Assembly: GCF_027359595.1 (NCBI RefSeq)
Contig: NZ_CP114783.1
Coordinates: 682,001-746,000 of the forward strand
Origin: Prochlorococcus marinus str. MIT 0912
GTDB lineage: Bacteria; Cyanobacteriota; Cyanobacteriia; PCC-6307; Cyanobiaceae
DNA length: 64,000 nucleotides
Direction: 5' to 3'
Part shown: positions 62,223 through 64,000 of the stretch, in pieces
How positions within the stretch are numbered: the stretch's first letter is position 1
Layout of the letters: every line of letters begins with the position of its first letter
Position numbers and translations under genes: made by a program
The notes under the pieces: generated by a model
The model's input: only the letters and a program-made list of their open reading frames with translations
Database searches by the model: none
What the model was told of the DNA's origin: nothing

Positions 62223-63194
62223 ATGCAGCCAAATATTTCTAGTAAAGAGACTTTTCTTGGATCCCCAGATTGGGGTGAGTCTAAATATTGGAGCTACAAA
62301 GATCTTAAGGTTCACTACAGAGTGACTGGAAAGGAATCAAACCCATCGATTATTCTAATTCATGGCTTTGGAGCTAGTAGTGATCACTGGAGAAATAATG
62401 CAGAAATATTTGCATCAGAAGGGTTTAGGGTCTTTGGACTAGATTTAATAGGTTTTGGCAAATCAGCACAAAATCTTCGAAGAAAAATAAAGCACTTAGA
62501 TAATCAATTTTGGGCAAATCAATTATCTTCTTTTCTGGATGAAGTTGTAGATATTAAAAAGAACGGAAAGGTTATATTGATTGGAAATTCATTAGGTGCT
62601 TTAACCGCAATTACAACCCTCTCTGAAAGACCAGAGTTAATAAAAACCATTATTGCAGCACCACTACCCGAGCCAGTTTTTGTTACTCCAATTAAATTTT
62701 ATTTTCCAACTTGGCTTGTAAGAGTTAAAAGTTTTCTGATAAAAATTGTTTTTCATTTATTTCCACTTAAGAGCTTAGTAAATTTAATATCAAGAACAAA
62801 ATTAATTACTATTGCTCTTCAAAGCGCCTATTTTAGCTCAATTTCAAATGACACTCCATTAAAGAGGATAGTTACAGTCCCCGCCAGGAGAGTAAACGCC
62901 TCAAAAGCTCTCAGGGCAATGTGCATTGGAATGAGCATTAGACCAGATTCTGCAAAAGGTCCATCTATTATCGAAAAGATTCAAAATCTTCCCAATCGCC
63001 CACCAATTTTATTAATTTGGGGAAAGCAGGATAAATTGATACCTATATTTTTAGCAAAAAAACTAATAAAGCTCCATCCTTGGCTTAAATTAACTGTAAT
63101 TAATGAAGCAGGCCATTGCCTACACGATGAATTACCCAAACATTTCAATCAAATTGTTCTGAAATGGCTGAAGAACTTAAAAAATTCTAAGTAA
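62223..63194 (+). CDS. Alpha/beta hydrolase
   Basis: The 323-residue protein has the HG oxyanion loop [20 protein letters not shown] near residue 44, [11 protein letters not shown], the nucleophile elbow [15 protein letters not shown] near residue 125, an Asp in [12 protein letters not shown] near residue 272 and the final His in [10 protein letters not shown]. It resembles plastid/cyanobacterial esterases of the pheophytinase-like or lipase group; the substrate is open. ATG start, 5 bases before ilvH. Confidence 0.88.
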   Translation: MQPNISSKETFLGSPDWGESKYWSYKDLKVHYRVTGKESNPSIILIHGFGASSDHWRNNAEIFASEGFRVFGLDLIGFGKSAQNLRRKIKHLDNQFWANQLSSFLDEVVDIKKNGKVILIGNSLGALTAITTLSERPELIKTIIAAPLPEPVFVTPIKFYFPTWLVRVKSFLIKIVFHLFPLKSLVNLISRTKLITIALQSAYFSSISNDTPLKRIVTVPARRVNASKALRAMCIGMSIRPDSAKGPSIIEKIQNLPNRPPILLIWGKQDKLIPIFLAKKLIKLHPWLKLTVINEAGHCLHDELPKHFNQIVLKWLKNLKNSK

Positions 63195-63199
63195 AAGAT

Positions 63200-63709
63200 A
63201 TGAAGCACACACTTTCAGTTTTAGTTGAAGATGAGTCTGGGGCATTAAGCAGGATTGCAGGCCTTTTTGCACGAAGAGGATTTAATATTGATAGTTTGGC
63301 TGTTGGCCCTGCAGAAGCCAAAGGAATATCGAGATTAACAATGGTCGTTCAAGGTGACGAATCAACACTTCAACAAATGAGCAAACAACTCAACAAATTA
63401 ATAAATGTTTTAGAAGTCCTTGATTTAACGACTCTACCAGCTGTAGAAAGAGAGTTAATGCTATTAAAAGTTTCTGCATCATCTGAAAATAGAGGAAAAA
63501 TTTTAGATCTTGTTCAAGTTTTCAGAGCAAAAGTTGTAGATGTTTCAGATAACGCTCTTACACTTGAAGTTGTTGGAGATCCTGGCAAACTTGTTGCTCT
63601 AGAAAACTTATTGAAGCCCTATGGAATATTAGAAATTGCCAGGACGGGAAAAGTTGCTCTTAAAAGGGCTTCGGGAGTAAATACAGAAATGTTAAAAGCT
63701 AAAAAATAA
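63200..63709 (+). CDS. ilvH: Acetolactate synthase small (regulatory) subunit
   Basis: The 169-residue protein starts [20 protein letters not shown], the ACT domain that binds valine and gives feedback control to IlvB. The region [20 protein letters not shown] and the C-terminal [18 protein letters not shown] match IlvH. It serves branched-chain amino acid synthesis. The gene starts 5 bases after the hydrolase gene. Confidence 0.97.
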   Translation: MKHTLSVLVEDESGALSRIAGLFARRGFNIDSLAVGPAEAKGISRLTMVVQGDESTLQQMSKQLNKLINVLEVLDLTTLPAVERELMLLKVSASSENRGKILDLVQVFRAKVVDVSDNALTLEVVGDPGKLVALENLLKPYGILEIARTGKVALKRASGVNTEMLKAKK

Positions 63710-63720
63710 TATTTTTCTTT

Positions 63721-64000
63721 TCAAGAATCGACTCTTTTTGCTTCAATGATAAAATCTTCTTCTTCAATTAAATCAACAATATCCATTCCACTTATAACTT
63801 TTCCAAAAACAGCAAATCTTCCATCAAGTTCTGGTAAGGATTTTAGTAAAATATAAAATTGTAAATTTGCTGAATTAACTGCTTGAGATCTCGCCATAGA
63901 TAAATATGATCTTTTATGCTTAAGTTCAATATTATTTATTTGACTAGACGAATCAATTACTCTTCCGTATGTTGGCAAATTGTTCTTTTTTAATTTAATT
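63721..64000 (-). CDS. Cyclophilin-type peptidyl-prolyl isomerase, 5' end outside the window
   Basis: The frame stays open to the right edge (IKLKKNNLPTYGRVIDSS), so only the C-terminal ~92 residues are seen. SYLSMARSQAVNSANLQFYI and LPELDGRFAVFGKVISGMDI are the conserved cyclophilin core (A-R-x-x-x-x-x-S-A-x-x-Q-F-Y/F and L-D-G-R/K-F-A-V-F-G-K-V). It catalyses proline isomerisation; a signal peptide cannot be checked. Convergent with ilvH, 11 bases apart. Confidence 0.93.
   Translation of the reverse strand, partial: IKLKKNNLPTYGRVIDSSSQINNIELKHKRSYLSMARSQAVNSANLQFYILLKSLPELDGRFAVFGKVISGMDIVDLIEEEDFIIEAKRVDS

Noticed and set aside
1-64000. tRNA or rRNA genes
   Set aside because: By eye, no intergenic stretch shows a cloverleaf with a T-arm motif, and none holds rRNA-like sequence; a covariance scan was not possible.

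Overview
The window is from a low-light-adapted Prochlorococcus, probably close to the NATL-type (LLI) strains; the strain itself is inferred. The evidence is AT-rich DNA, very compact genes with many TTG and GTG starts, the marine picocyanobacterial small RNA Yfr1 between guaB and trxA, PetG, PetM and magnesium chelatase ChlI, and above all five divinyl-chlorophyll antenna genes (pcb) side by side. Multiple pcb copies are typical of low-light ecotypes. I found no tRNA, rRNA, CRISPR array or insertion sequence.

Layout. 1-20 kb is mostly core housekeeping: the 3' end of a GH57 glucan-branching-type gene, lycopene cyclase, gyrA, an IMP dehydrogenase homologue, Yfr1, thioredoxin, hisH, rsmD, petG (antisense over the rsmD 3' end), a cytochrome c, an RNA methylase, a beta-lactamase-fold protein, chlI, ruvC, formyl-THF cyclo-ligase, sufE, homoserine dehydrogenase, a two-gene oligopeptide-type ABC importer, a DUF1400 hydrolase and an MFS carrier. 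20-24.9 kb is accessory: a PfkB kinase, small orphan ORFs, a lumenal pentapeptide protein, a MIF homologue, a DCC protein and a protein built on an 18-bp minisatellite.

24.9-31.9 kb is the antenna block. Five minus-strand pcb genes each have their own terminator, and four share an identically spaced promoter element. Two small plus-strand ORFs lie between the third and fourth. 32-37 kb is a blue-light/photolyase-type cluster: DUF2805, DUF2256, a DPRP-type photolyase lacking the family's Fe-S cysteines, a Bcp peroxiredoxin, a photolyase with its domains in reversed order, and an SDR enzyme. 37-41 kb carries a ribbon-helix-helix gene beside a 54-bp perfect palindrome, then a transglutaminase / Alpha-E / circularly permuted ATP-grasp operon.

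41.5-44.2 kb is a small module: a CobW-like P-loop protein and two altered metallophosphoesterases behind a Fur/Zur-like box. It is bounded by a 26-bp near-perfect direct repeat that copies the 3' end of ychF. 44-64 kb returns to core genes: ychF, an HlyD-type adaptor, polA, cysS, an SNF-family symporter, dxr, a YheT-like hydrolase, the three-gene proton-translocating transhydrogenase, an NTRC-type thioredoxin reductase, an IF-1-like protein, a Ycf39-like protein, petM, an alpha/beta hydrolase, ilvH and a cyclophilin cut by the window edge.

The features most worth following up are the photolyase cluster, the pcb promoter element, the module next to ychF and the large palindrome.
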